Assembly: GCA_913046025.1 (NCBI GenBank)
Contig: CAJWRP010000186.1
Span: 1-5,677 of the forward strand
Origin: an uncultured Chloroflexota bacterium
GTDB taxonomy: Bacteria; Chloroflexota; Dehalococcoidia; SAR202; UBA11138
Length of the DNA stretch: 5,677 nt
Direction: 5' to 3'
Made by a program: the position numbers and the translations under genes. The notes under the pieces are model-generated. The model saw only the letters and a program-made list of their open reading frames with translations, did no database searches and was not told the DNA's origin. Of the stretch, positions 1 to 5,094 are shown piece by piece. Within the stretch, counting starts at the first letter, position 1, and the number at the start of each line of letters is the position of its first letter.

Positions 1-2
1 AG

Positions 3-233
3 CATGTTGTCCCACTGTCCAGTCAGGCTCTGGAAGTTCTCAGGGACTTCCAGCGGGAATTCGACTTTGAGATCCAGCTGATCGACATTTCCGGGTCCAC
101 TGACCTTACCCAGCTTTATGGCAACGACATTCCGGTTGCCACCCTGGACGGCCGCAAGATTCTCAAACACCGGGCCGATCGAAACTTCCTCCGCCGGGTG
201 CTGGCTGAGGCTTCAACATACCGCCACGGGTAA
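3..233 (+). CDS. Glutaredoxin-like protein (DUF836 type), 3' part only
   Basis: The reading frame is open from the window edge to a TAA at 231-233, giving 76 residues of what is normally a protein of about 80-100. The visible part fits the thioredoxin fold of small glutaredoxin-like proteins (PF05768): a helix around ALEVLRDFQ, a strand ending in LIDIS, then LYGNDIPVATLDGRKIL with the cis-proline motif IPV, and a C-terminal helix ending in LRRVL. Such proteins are thought to act in thiol-disulfide exchange in the cytoplasm, but few have been tested. The family usually has a CxxC just before the first helix. Here the aligned residues read VPLS, so both cysteines are missing in this frame. An indel in the CCC run near position 11 would restore a cysteine (CCPLSSQA). 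The gene may therefore be decayed, or the sequence may carry an error. The start lies outside the window. Confidence 0.7.
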   Translation, partial: HVVPLSSQALEVLRDFQREFDFEIQLIDISGSTDLTQLYGNDIPVATLDGRKILKHRADRNFLRRVLAEASTYRHG

Positions 234-242
234 GAGAATTCA

Positions 243-323
243 CCACAGAGGCACAGAGTTTTCTTTTCCTCCTCACCACCAAGGGGACAGGAAGCAACAA
301 AGTTCTTTGTGTCTTTGTACCTC
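243..323. repeat. CACAGAG/CTTTGTG intergenic inverted repeat
   Basis: The left arm CCACAGAGGCACAGAG (243-258) and the right arm CTTTGTGTCTTTGTACCTC (305-323) are imperfect reverse complements (GAGGYACARAG pattern), separated by about 46 bases of pyrimidine-rich sequence. It begins just after the stop of the glutaredoxin-like gene. Arms of this kind recur between genes in many environmental bacterial genomes, so I read it as a dispersed palindromic repeat rather than a gene. Whether it is mobile or transcribed cannot be judged from a single copy. Confidence 0.55.
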
Positions 324-339
324 ATCTTAGAATGAAGAG

Positions 340-472
340 TCCGGAATGTGGGAGGCACCTCAGTGCGCCGATTCCGGAGAGCCGCTCACAGAGCGGCCGC
401 TACAAGGGAAAGCCATCTGACCGAAGGAGCGAGTTTTAACAACCTGGTGTAGGGGCGCACTGAGTGCGCCCT
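340..472. repeat. Cluster of three short perfect hairpins (REP-like)
   Basis: Three inverted repeats follow each other: TCCGGAAT/ATTCCGGA (340-347 with 371-378), GCCGCTC-ACA-GAGCGGC (381-397), and GGGCGCAC-TGA-GTGCGCCC (453-471). The octamer AGTGCGCC occurs twice, at 362-369 and 463-470. No reading frame here is credible. The cluster sits between the glutaredoxin-like gene and the promoter of the next gene. It resembles the extragenic palindromes that accumulate between bacterial genes. The last hairpin could also weaken read-through from upstream, but no T-run follows it. Confidence 0.5.
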
Positions 473-514
473 ATAAAAGTGGCACAATTAAGTGAAACAG
501 TGGTTTGTTGCTTC

Positions 515-542
515 TGGACAGCTGTACCTGCTTTTGCATAAT
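515..542 (+). promoter_or_regulatory. Sigma-70-like promoter of the small exported protein
   Basis: A TGGACA box (515-520, one mismatch to TTGACA) and a CATAAT box (537-542, one mismatch to TATAAT) are 16 bases apart. Transcription would begin near 549, which gives a leader of about 33 bases to the ATG at 582. This makes the upstream in-frame ATG at 492 an unlikely start, because it would lie outside the transcript. Confidence 0.5.
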
Positions 543-563
543 GGCCAGTATCCAATATTTTCT

Positions 564-571
564 AAAGGAGG
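564..571 (+). promoter_or_regulatory. Strong Shine-Dalgarno site fixing the start at 582
   Basis: AAAGGAGG lies 10 bases before the ATG at 582. The alternative ATG at 492 in the same frame has no comparable site, and the extra 30 residues it would add precede what is clearly an N-terminal membrane segment. Confidence 0.75.
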
Positions 572-581
572 ATCGAACCTA

Positions 582-857
582 ATGTATAGACTCAAAGACT
601 TAATCGTTGTGTTCCTGTGTGGTGGGCTACTGTTTGGGGTAGGTGTGTGGGTGGGGCAATCAAATGACCCTGTGACCGTTCAGGCCCAGTCAACCTATCC
701 TGGTGACCGCTACCAGATGGTTCACAATCCTTATGCTGGAGACTCCTGGTATGCACTTAAACTGGATCTCCAGACGGGTGATACCTGGGTTTATGATGCT
801 GAAGATGGTGGAGCAGATGATAAGTGGAAACGACGACCAGAGGTGGATGAGAGATAA
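582..857 (+). CDS. Small exported or membrane-anchored protein, function unknown
   Basis: This gene encodes 91 residues. The start is chosen from the Shine-Dalgarno site and because the protein then opens with a typical signal or anchor sequence: a short charged stretch (MYRLKD) and a hydrophobic segment at about residues 7-24. Cleavage might fall near VQA-Q at residue 35; otherwise the segment stays as an anchor. The mature part contains RYQMV (43-47) and ALKLDLQTGDTWVYD (58-72), followed by an acidic stretch and a lysine/arginine-rich end. The pattern 'RYxxV ... LDxxTGxTW' is common in small bacterial exported proteins of unknown function, where it probably forms a beta-hairpin; I infer this from the motif only. 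No catalytic residues are evident. It appears to be a single-gene unit, with a promoter at 515-542 and a terminator at 866-890. Confidence 0.75.
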   Translation: MYRLKDLIVVFLCGGLLFGVGVWVGQSNDPVTVQAQSTYPGDRYQMVHNPYAGDSWYALKLDLQTGDTWVYDAEDGGADDKWKRRPEVDER

Positions 858-865
858 AAAGGAGG

Positions 866-890
866 AGTAGCCATCAGGCCACTTTTCTTT
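866..890. terminator. Probable bidirectional terminator
   Basis: AGTAGCC (866-872) pairs with GGCCACT (877-883) with one mismatch around an ATCA loop, followed by TTTTCTTT. An A-run at 856-860 on the other side gives T-rich sequence for the reverse strand. It begins 9 bases after the stop of the + strand gene and ends where the reverse-strand frame stops (889-891), as expected between convergent genes. The stem is short, so efficiency is uncertain. Confidence 0.5.
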
Positions 891-1111
891 ATTGACCACT
901 TGCTGAATTGACCTTGGGGGTGATGAATACAGGTCCATCTAGGGTTCCTTCACGCAGTTCGATTCTAGCGTACTCGGATCCTCGTAGACTGAGTTCCCCT
1001 CCAAGAAAAGTACTACTGCCTCTGAACGTGGCACTAGAATGAGACCTCACAAAGACTGCGAGGCCCGTAAGCAAGGTTGTTGGATTGTCCTTGATTATGC
1101 AGTGGGTGCAT
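889..1111 (-). pseudogene. Remnant of a reverse-strand gene cut by the insertion sequence
   Basis: Reading the reverse strand, the frame is open from the insertion sequence boundary at 1111 to a TAA at 889-891, about 73 residues. The translation is rich in Ser, Gly and Thr with alternating short hydrophobic stretches (SSATFRGSSTFLGGELSLRG, then YARIELREGTLDGPVFI). This rhythm resembles the C-terminal rungs of a parallel beta-helix protein, although no family is recognised. The first part begins CTHC. There is no good start codon with a ribosome binding site; only a TTG at 1072-1074 is available. The frame stays open into the insertion sequence, which fits a gene whose 5' part was separated by the insertion. 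Its convergent position against the gene ending at 857, with a shared terminator, supports a former coding role. It could also be a chance open frame. Confidence 0.35.
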
Positions 1112-1134
1112 TGACCTTGCCCCCTAAAACGAGT
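1112..1134 (+). repeat. Left terminal inverted repeat of the insertion sequence
   Basis: It begins TGACCTTGCCCCC and reads on to ACGAGT at 1129-1134. It matches the reverse complement of the right end (TGACCTGCCCCC then ACGAGT) if one T and the four bases TAAA are treated as gaps. The TG start is typical of IS3-family ends. The extra bases make this end the less regular one. Confidence 0.65.
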
Positions 1135-1178
1135 CCAGGTTGAATGTTAGGATTTTCGATTTAGGAAGGAGGCAAGAG

Positions 1179-1457
1179 ATGGCAAGCAAGCGGTTTACGC
1201 CCGAACAAATTATCAGCAAATTAAGAGAAGCAGAGGTGCTCTTGGCCCAGGGAGCAAAAATGGGGGTCGTGTGCAAGCGGATCGCAGTGACGGAGCAGAC
1301 GTACTACCGGTGGCGCAAAGAATACGGAGGGCTGCGCCTGGATCAGGCCAAGCGGTTCAAGGCGTTGGAGAAGGAGAACGCGCGTCTGAAGAAGTTGGTG
1401 GCGGACCTGTCGCTAGACAACCAGATTTTAAAAGAGGCGTCCTCGGGAAACTTCTAA
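1179..1457 (+). CDS. IS3-family transposase OrfA (DNA-binding subunit)
   Basis: This gene encodes 92 residues. The ATG at 1179 has AAGGAGG (1166-1172) 6 bases upstream; a TTG at 1140 in the same frame would add 13 residues but has no such site. Residues 5-50 form the helix-turn-helix of the transposase 8 / IS3 OrfA family (PF01527), with the typical FTPEQI at the start and [11 protein letters not shown] closing the domain. Residues 57-85 form a leucine-zipper coiled coil ([20 protein letters not shown]) that lets the protein multimerise. OrfA alone binds the element ends and usually acts as a regulator. Fused to OrfB by frameshifting it becomes the active transposase. The frame ends just after the slippery site, at TAA 1455-1457. 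Confidence 0.93.
   Translation: MASKRFTPEQIISKLREAEVLLAQGAKMGVVCKRIAVTEQTYYRWRKEYGGLRLDQAKRFKALEKENARLKKLVADLSLDNQILKEASSGNF
1427..1433 (+). other. -1 programmed ribosomal frameshift site TTTAAAA
   Basis: In the OrfA frame the heptamer reads T TTA AAA, the X XXY YYZ form that allows both tRNAs to slip back by one base. After slipping, the next codon is AGA at 1433 and reading continues in the OrfB frame. OrfA stops only 24 bases later. Short pairing is possible downstream (GAGG/CCTC at 1434-1444 and CGGG/CCCG at 1444-1462) and might stimulate the slip, but these stems are weak. The fused product would have 390 residues. Confidence 0.85.
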
Positions 1458-2350
1458 GCCCGGCGAAACGGAGACGAGCTGTGAACTACGTCAGAGAAAG
1501 ACTCGGAGAAGAGCGAGTTTCAGAGCGCCGGGCCTGCCAAGTACTGGGACAGGCGAGATCGACCCAACGACGGGAGCCCGTGGGGCGGGAGGATGAGGAC
1601 CGATTAGTGGCACGGATGGTGGAGCTGGCCTGTGAGTACGGTCGCTATGGCTATCGACGAATCACAACCATACTTGGTTGGGAAGGGTGGAGAGTGAATC
1701 ATAAACGAATCGAGCGGTTGTGGAAGCGCGAAGGGTTAAAGGTGCCTTCAAAACAGCCCAAACGAAGAAGACTGTGGCTTCATGACGGTTCCTGTATCCG
1801 GTTACGACCGGCCTCCAAGGATCATGTTTGGAGCTATGACTTCATGCACGAGCGAACCCATGAGGGGCGAGCCTTTCGGTTGTTGACGATCCTGGATGAG
1901 TACACCCGGGAATGTTTGGCTATTGATGTCGATAGGCAGATGAATCACCAGAACGTTTTGGACCGATTGGCGGAGTTATTCGTGGATCGGGGAGTACCCC
2001 AGTACATTCGCTCGGACAATGGCGCGGAGTTCACGGCACGGGCTGTAAGAGATTGGCTCCAGGCAGTCGGAGTCAAGACACTGTACATTGAGCCGGGCAG
2101 TCCCTGGCAAAACGGCTATATCGAAAGTTTCAACGGGAAACTCCGAGACGAGCTCCTCAATGGGGAGATCTTCGACACGTTATGGGAGGCCAAGGTGTTG
2201 ACGGAACGCTGGCGCAGGGGATACAACCAGCAACGACCGCACAGTTCCCTGGGCGATCGGCCTCCGGCGCCGGAGGCCTTCCTGCCCAGGGAAAAGCTCA
2301 GGACTTCTGGGGTAGGGGCTGGACTTCAAATCACTCCGGCTCTAACTTAG
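1433..2350 (+). CDS. IS3-family transposase OrfB (DDE integrase part)
   Basis: Read by -1 frameshift from OrfA, it adds 305 residues to the first 85 of OrfA. In order there is an HTH_21-type region ([20 protein letters not shown], then YGRYGYRRI and [13 protein letters not shown]), and the rve integrase core with WSYDF (first Asp at 1838-1840), SDNGAEF (second Asp at 2015-2017) and [14 protein letters not shown] (Glu at 2123-2125). The 35 residues between second Asp and Glu are the diagnostic DD(35)E spacing of IS3 elements and retroviral integrases. It ends with the conserved RPHSSLG and RPPAPEA. It catalyses excision of the element, probably as a circle, and reinsertion. An in-frame GTG at 1481 with GGAG upstream could give a separate OrfB. 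All catalytic residues are present. A very stable hairpin is embedded at 2245-2293. Confidence 0.93.
   Translation, partial: RGVLGKLLSPAKRRRAVNYVRERLGEERVSERRACQVLGQARSTQRREPVGREDEDRLVARMVELACEYGRYGYRRITTILGWEGWRVNHKRIERLWKREGLKVPSKQPKRRRLWLHDGSCIRLRPASKDHVWSYDFMHERTHEGRAFRLLTILDEYTRECLAIDVDRQMNHQNVLDRLAELFVDRGVPQYIRSDNGAEFTARAVRDWLQAVGVKTLYIEPGSPWQNGYIESFNGKLRDELLNGEIFDTLWEAKVLTERWRRGYNQQRPHSSLGDRPPAPEAFLPREKLRTSGVGAGLQITPALT
2245..2293. repeat. 49-nt nested perfect hairpin inside the transposase gene
   Basis: The centre (2259-2278) is a perfect 20-bp palindrome, GGCCTCCGGCGCCGGAGGCC. It is flanked by a second perfect pair, TTCCCTGGGC (2245-2254) and GCCCAGGGAA (2284-2293), separated from the centre by GATC on the left and TTCCT on the right. 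Together 40 of the 49 bases can pair. It encodes the conserved RPPAPEA end of OrfB, so protein constraint explains part of it, but not the outer arms. No T-run follows, so it is not a standard terminator. Confidence 0.8.
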
Positions 2351-2361
2351 AGGGTGGTACC

Positions 2362-2379
2362 ACTCGTGGGGGCAGGTCA
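2362..2379 (-). repeat. Right terminal inverted repeat of the insertion sequence
   Basis: ACTCGTGGGGGCAGGTCA is the right end. Its reverse complement, TGACCTGCCCCC with ACGAGT, matches the left end with two gaps. It lies 11 bases after the OrfB stop codon, as is usual for IS3 elements. Confidence 0.65.
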
Positions 2380-2434
2380 CGGTCATGCAGCCATCCAAGG
2401 TCATGTAGGTGAACCCTATGCATTGGAATGGAAC

Positions 2435-2490
2435 TCAGGTCCCTGTTGCCTTTCCCGGCGCAAATAGCCCAATGGGCCAATGGGACCTGA
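2435..2490. repeat. 9-bp inverted repeat enclosing a tandem octamer, in the leader region of the oxidase gene
   Basis: TCAGGTCCC (2435-2443) and GGGACCTGA (2482-2490) are perfect reverse complements 38 bases apart. Inside lies CCAATGGG twice in tandem (2469-2476 and 2477-2484), the second copy overlapping the right arm; the short palindrome GCCCAATGGGC spans the first. This is the only clear structure in the 233-base gap between the insertion sequence and the oxidase gene. I found no convincing -35/-10 pair in this gap. A role in controlling the oxidase is possible but unproven. Confidence 0.4.
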
Positions 2491-2612
2491 TTCCCTAGCT
2501 ATGGGACACTCGGGCCAAAGAGTTCAGTGATCAGGGTCACCTCACTCCTTTCTTTGCTTAGGAAACCAAAACAAAGTAGTCTTGCTAATAATTATAACTA
2601 GGAGGTCACACA

Positions 2613-4106
2613 ATGCATCGACGCCGATTTGTTCAATCTGGCCTGGCCGCAGCCATTATAGCTTCCCTTCCTGCGAAACAAAGTCTCGCCGCACTGGTCA
2701 ACCTGACGACGGAGGTGAGTGCCGATGTTCCCGCGATCACAGGGGATGGTGCCGAAGTCGTTTTGAAACGGTCTGCAGTGCAGGATCTCAGCAACAGTCT
2801 GCGGGGCCAGCTTCTGTTAAGGGGTGATGATGGCTATGACAAGCACCGCCGGGTTCTCTATCCGGAGTATGACAAATACCCTGGCTTGATTGTGCGATGT
2901 ACTGGATCAGCCGATGTCCGTAACGCCGTCAATTTCGCGCGAGCAGACAAACTCCTGGTTGCGGTGAAGTGTGGTGGTCACGGCGCCGCGGGCATGGCCA
3001 CCTGTGATGGCGGCATGCTCATTGATCTGTCACTACTGCGGAACGTCCGGGTCGATCCCATTGCTCGTACCGCTGACGTTTCGGGCGGAAGCCTGCTGGG
3101 TCATATGGATCACGACACGATGGCGTATGGCCTGGTCACCACGGCAGGCACTGTTTCCCATACTGGTGTGGCCGGCTTGACACTCGGCGGCGGGTTTGGC
3201 CGGGTGGGACGACGTTTCGGTCTGGCCCTGGACAATGTTCTTGAGGTCGACATCATCACGACCGACGGTGAGTTTCGCCGGGCAAACAAAGACGAGAACT
3301 CGGACCTCTATTGGGGAGTGCGCGGCGGCGGCGGCAACTTTGGCGTCGTGACGTCATTCAAGTTCCAGTTGCATCCGATGCAACGTCAGGTGGTTCGCGG
3401 AAGATTTACCTTTCCCGGATCCGAGGCCAAGGAAGTTCTTAACTTTTTTGCTGAGTATTCGGAAAACGCAGCGGACGATCTCTATGTCAGCGGCGGTATC
3501 GCTGCAGGAGCCAACGGTCTCGGTGTCTCCGTCAGTATCATCTATTCCGGACCGCTTGATAAGTCGGAGGGCCTCCTGGAGCCGATTCGCAAAGCAGGGA
3601 CAGTGACAGCCGAAGATGTGCGGACACTGGATTACGTCTTCGTCCAGAAGATGGGCGACAACACAGATGTCCGAAGTGTGGCCGCCTCGAAGAGCGGCTT
3701 CATAGGGTCCCTCACGCCTCAGCTTGTCGATGCTATCATCAGCGGGATGGAGCCGCATCCCGGCCGCAGCCACTCAGTTGCCTTCCAGCAATCAGGAGGT
3801 GCCATAGGTCGCGTAGCCGCAGATGCCACCGCGTTCCCGCACCGGGATTCAAAGAGTAACATGCTTTGCGGCGTACGCTGGCCCTTCGGAAAAGAGGGCG
3901 GGGAACATAGGGCGTATGTCGAAGACTACTGGAAGAATATCGAGCCCCACACGATAGGCTTCTATACCAATGATTTGCTCAAGGAGTCCCAGGGTGAGGT
4001 GAACTCGAACTACCTCGGTAATTATCGCCGCCTGGTAGAAATCAAGAACAAATATGACCCGGGTAACTTGTTCCGCCGGAACGCGAACATACAACCCTCT
4101 GTTTAA
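2613..4106 (+). CDS. Tat-exported FAD-dependent oxidase, PCMH/berberine-bridge type
   Basis: This gene encodes 497 residues. AGGAGG (2600-2605) lies 7 bases before the ATG. The N-terminus MHRRRFVQSGLAAAIIASLP carries a twin-arginine motif and hydrophobic stretch, with probable cleavage near SLA-A (26-27), so the protein is folded with its cofactor and exported to the periplasm. The FAD-binding PCMH domain spans about residues 85-260: VAVKCGGHGAAG holds His123, the expected covalent flavin attachment site, followed by CDGGMLIDLS (131-140), GTVSHTGVAGLTLGGGFG (179-196), and DLYWGVRGGGGNFGVVTSF (231-249). The second attachment cysteine of bicovalent berberine-bridge enzymes is absent (VSHT instead), so a single bond is expected. 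The C-terminal BBE motif is complete: NYRRLVEIKNKYDPGNLFRRNANIQP (470-495, given in part). Relatives oxidise alcohols, sugars or amines with O2, giving H2O2; the substrate cannot be told. It stands alone, without partner genes. Confidence 0.92.
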   Translation: MHRRRFVQSGLAAAIIASLPAKQSLAALVNLTTEVSADVPAITGDGAEVVLKRSAVQDLSNSLRGQLLLRGDDGYDKHRRVLYPEYDKYPGLIVRCTGSADVRNAVNFARADKLLVAVKCGGHGAAGMATCDGGMLIDLSLLRNVRVDPIARTADVSGGSLLGHMDHDTMAYGLVTTAGTVSHTGVAGLTLGGGFGRVGRRFGLALDNVLEVDIITTDGEFRRANKDENSDLYWGVRGGGGNFGVVTSFKFQLHPMQRQVVRGRFTFPGSEAKEVLNFFAEYSENAADDLYVSGGIAAGANGLGVSVSIIYSGPLDKSEGLLEPIRKAGTVTAEDVRTLDYVFVQKMGDNTDVRSVAASKSGFIGSLTPQLVDAIISGMEPHPGRSHSVAFQQSGGAIGRVAADATAFPHRDSKSNMLCGVRWPFGKEGGEHRAYVEDYWKNIEPHTIGFYTNDLLKESQGEVNSNYLGNYRRLVEIKNKYDPGNLFRRNANIQPSV

Positions 4107-4139
4107 GATACCCTGGTCATGTAGTCGCGTCGGCTGATG

Positions 4140-4152
4140 TGTAGCGGCCGCT
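4140..4152 (-). repeat. Second copy of AGCGGCCGCTACA, inverted
   Basis: TGTAGCGGCCGCT at 4140-4152 is the exact reverse complement of 392-404, which overlaps the second hairpin of the 340-472 cluster. Both copies are intergenic and both contain the 10-base palindrome AGCGGCCGCT. This suggests a dispersed repeat family in this genome, though 13 bases is short and half of it is palindromic. Confidence 0.4.
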
Positions 4153-4701
4153 TCCAGTTCTGTGATCGTCGGATTCGCCCCTAGGGCCTGCGGCGGCGGA
4201 TGAGTCTGGAGCCTTGATCCTAGCTATCTGGCTGATCCCTGCATGCACTGCTGCGGAGCAATGCCTAACCTTGCTTGTATCACTGGCTTTCAACTGACTA
4301 CATCTCCTATCGTGACACAACCTACGATGAAATCCCCTTCTAGGACAGGCTCAGGTAATTCTTGAGATTGGACTGAGGCTTTCTTGCCAAACAGTCCGAC
4401 CCCCTTCGAGGCGAGAAACCTATCTCTTAATCAGTCATTTTACCCAACATTTGGTTTTTGCTTGTATCCCGTCAGTGAAAGTGGGACACATGGGGACCGA
4501 GGGTTATGGGTGCCATGAAAAACTCACCCTAAGGCCCGAAACCATCAACCTTTGTTTTTTGAACAAAACCGACTCGCCAGGAGTCCCGTTTCCTTGGAGG
4601 TGGGTAGCAATAGAGGCATGTGTGTGACCGATGTGCAACTTTCACATACAGGCCTAATCATAGTAGAAGAAGCAGCGGTGAAGGGATAAACTGATCCAAA
4701 G

Positions 4702-4745
4702 CCCTGATGGCTGTTTTGGGATTTCCCGGTCTGTACTCATCAGGG
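4702..4745 (+). promoter_or_regulatory. Leader stem-loop in front of the small repeat protein
   Basis: CCCTGATG (4702-4709) and CATCAGGG (4738-4745) form a perfect 8-bp stem, and GGGA/TCCC (4718-4727) gives a nested small hairpin. The structure ends 7 bases before the purine-rich ribosome binding site and 19 before the ATG at 4765. Its position suggests an RNA element that affects translation or stability, or an operator if the promoter lies within it. No promoter could be placed with confidence. Confidence 0.45.
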
Positions 4746-4764
4746 ACTAAACGAGAGGGGAAAA

Positions 4765-4971
4765 ATGCTAAACCGAACTCGACTTCTTCTGTTAGCGGTT
4801 CTTACCGTTCCCTTCTTGGTAGTAGCCGTGTCCTTGGAGGCTCAGCAGGAACAACAGCGACAATTCCCGCCTGGAGCAACCTCGACAGTTCCGCCAGTTC
4901 AGGAAGAGCCGCGACAATTCCCGCCTGGAGCAACCTCAACATTTCCACCAGTCAGGGGTACGGGAAGGTAA
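4765..4971 (+). CDS. Small exported proline-rich repeat protein, function unknown
   Basis: This gene encodes 68 residues. The ATG follows GAGAGGGG (4753-4760) by 4 bases. The N-terminus is a clear signal peptide: positive residues (NRTR), a hydrophobic core at about 7-23, and probable cleavage at LEA-Q (26-27). The mature part is about 42 residues and made almost wholly of two 18-residue repeats, RQFPPGATSTVPPVQEEP (32-49) and RQFPPGATSTFPPVRGTG (50-67). It is rich in Pro, Gln and Thr with no cysteine, so an extended, disordered segment is likely. No family is recognised. Another frame is open here for 125 codons from 4707, but it has no ribosome binding site and no signal sequence. After the TAA the same frame stays open to 5094 and repeats LEAQQ, so the gene may once have been longer. 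Confidence 0.6.
   Translation: MLNRTRLLLLAVLTVPFLVVAVSLEAQQEQQRQFPPGATSTVPPVQEEPRQFPPGATSTFPPVRGTGR
4858..4965 (+). repeat. 54-bp tandem repeat, two copies
   Basis: The units are 4858-4911 and 4912-4965. The first 26 bases of each, starting CGACAATTCCCGCCTGGAGC, are identical, and the rest diverges mainly in the last third. The period is a multiple of three and preserves the reading frame of the small repeat protein. The near identity at DNA level points to a recent duplication. Confidence 0.85.
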
Positions 4972-5094
4972 GAGGAAGAGGACCGGCTGCCGGCGGCAAG
5001 GGGGCACTGGCCCTTAGAGGCTCAGCAGTTCGAAACGTCAAGCTCTATGGAAATGTCTCCCCTCGCCCCAACGATTCTCGATGAACAAGGATAG
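4972..5094 (+). other. In-frame open stretch behind the stop of the small repeat protein
   Basis: After the TAA at 4969-4971 the same frame runs another 40 codons to a TAG at 5092-5094. It contains PLEAQQ at 5011-5028, which repeats SLEAQQ of the signal cleavage region. The DNA of the two sites (4832-4848 and 5012-5028) agrees at 16 of 17 bases. This could be a former C-terminal part cut off by a nonsense mutation, or leftover from a duplication. It has no ribosome binding site or start of its own. Confidence 0.3.

Larger units (their letters stand above)
1112..2379 (+). mobile_element. IS3-family insertion sequence, 1268 bp, apparently complete
   Basis: The element has imperfect terminal inverted repeats, two overlapping genes in the 0 and -1 frames, a slippery heptamer at their junction and a full DDE integrase core: the standard plan of the IS3 family. 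The OrfA sequence ([20 protein letters not shown]) and the OrfB ending ([11 protein letters not shown]) are like those of the IS407-type subgroup, which I infer from memory of such proteins. The length is usual for the family. The bases directly outside the ends (GCAT on the left, CGGT on the right) do not match, so no target duplication is visible. No frame is broken, so the element could still be active. Confidence 0.9.
4107..4764. other. 658-base non-coding gap with scattered stem-loops
   Basis: No frame here has a credible start, ribosome binding site or recognisable product. Visible structures are a copy of the AGCGGCCGCT palindrome at 4143-4152, a hairpin TTGGACT/AGTCCGA (4368-4374 with 4393-4399) that contains a second GGC/GCC pairing, a bulged stem TTATGGGTG/CACCCTAA (4504-4532), and GACTC/GAGTC (4571-4585). 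No T-run terminator follows the oxidase gene. The stretch could hold a small RNA or decayed insertion sequence remains, but nothing decides this. Confidence 0.5.

Noticed and set aside
492..581. Longer start of the small exported protein at ATG 492
   Set aside because: It has no ribosome binding site, lies upstream of the predicted transcript start, and would bury the signal sequence inside the protein; the ATG at 582 has AAAGGAGG.
1140..1178. TTG start at 1140 for OrfA
   Set aside because: It lacks a ribosome binding site, whereas ATG 1179 has AAGGAGG and begins like other OrfA proteins ([10 protein letters not shown]).
3354..3773. 139-codon reverse frame within the oxidase gene
   Set aside because: It lies wholly inside a well-supported gene, and its translation shows no domain or signal.
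4117..4320. 67-codon reverse frame after the oxidase gene
   Set aside because: Its composition is unlike a real protein, and no ribosome binding site or family resemblance is seen.
4623..4646. TGTGA ... TCACA as a CRP-type operator
   Set aside because: The half sites are 14 bases apart instead of 6, so it does not fit CRP; it is at most a weak stem.
4858..4965. CRISPR-like array
   Set aside because: There are only two units with no spacers, and the 54-base period keeps a protein reading frame, so it is a coding tandem repeat.
4707..5084. 125-codon frame overlapping the small repeat protein
   Set aside because: It is out of frame with the signal peptide, has no ribosome binding site, and starts inside the leader hairpin. 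Its repeats are only the DNA repeat read in another frame.
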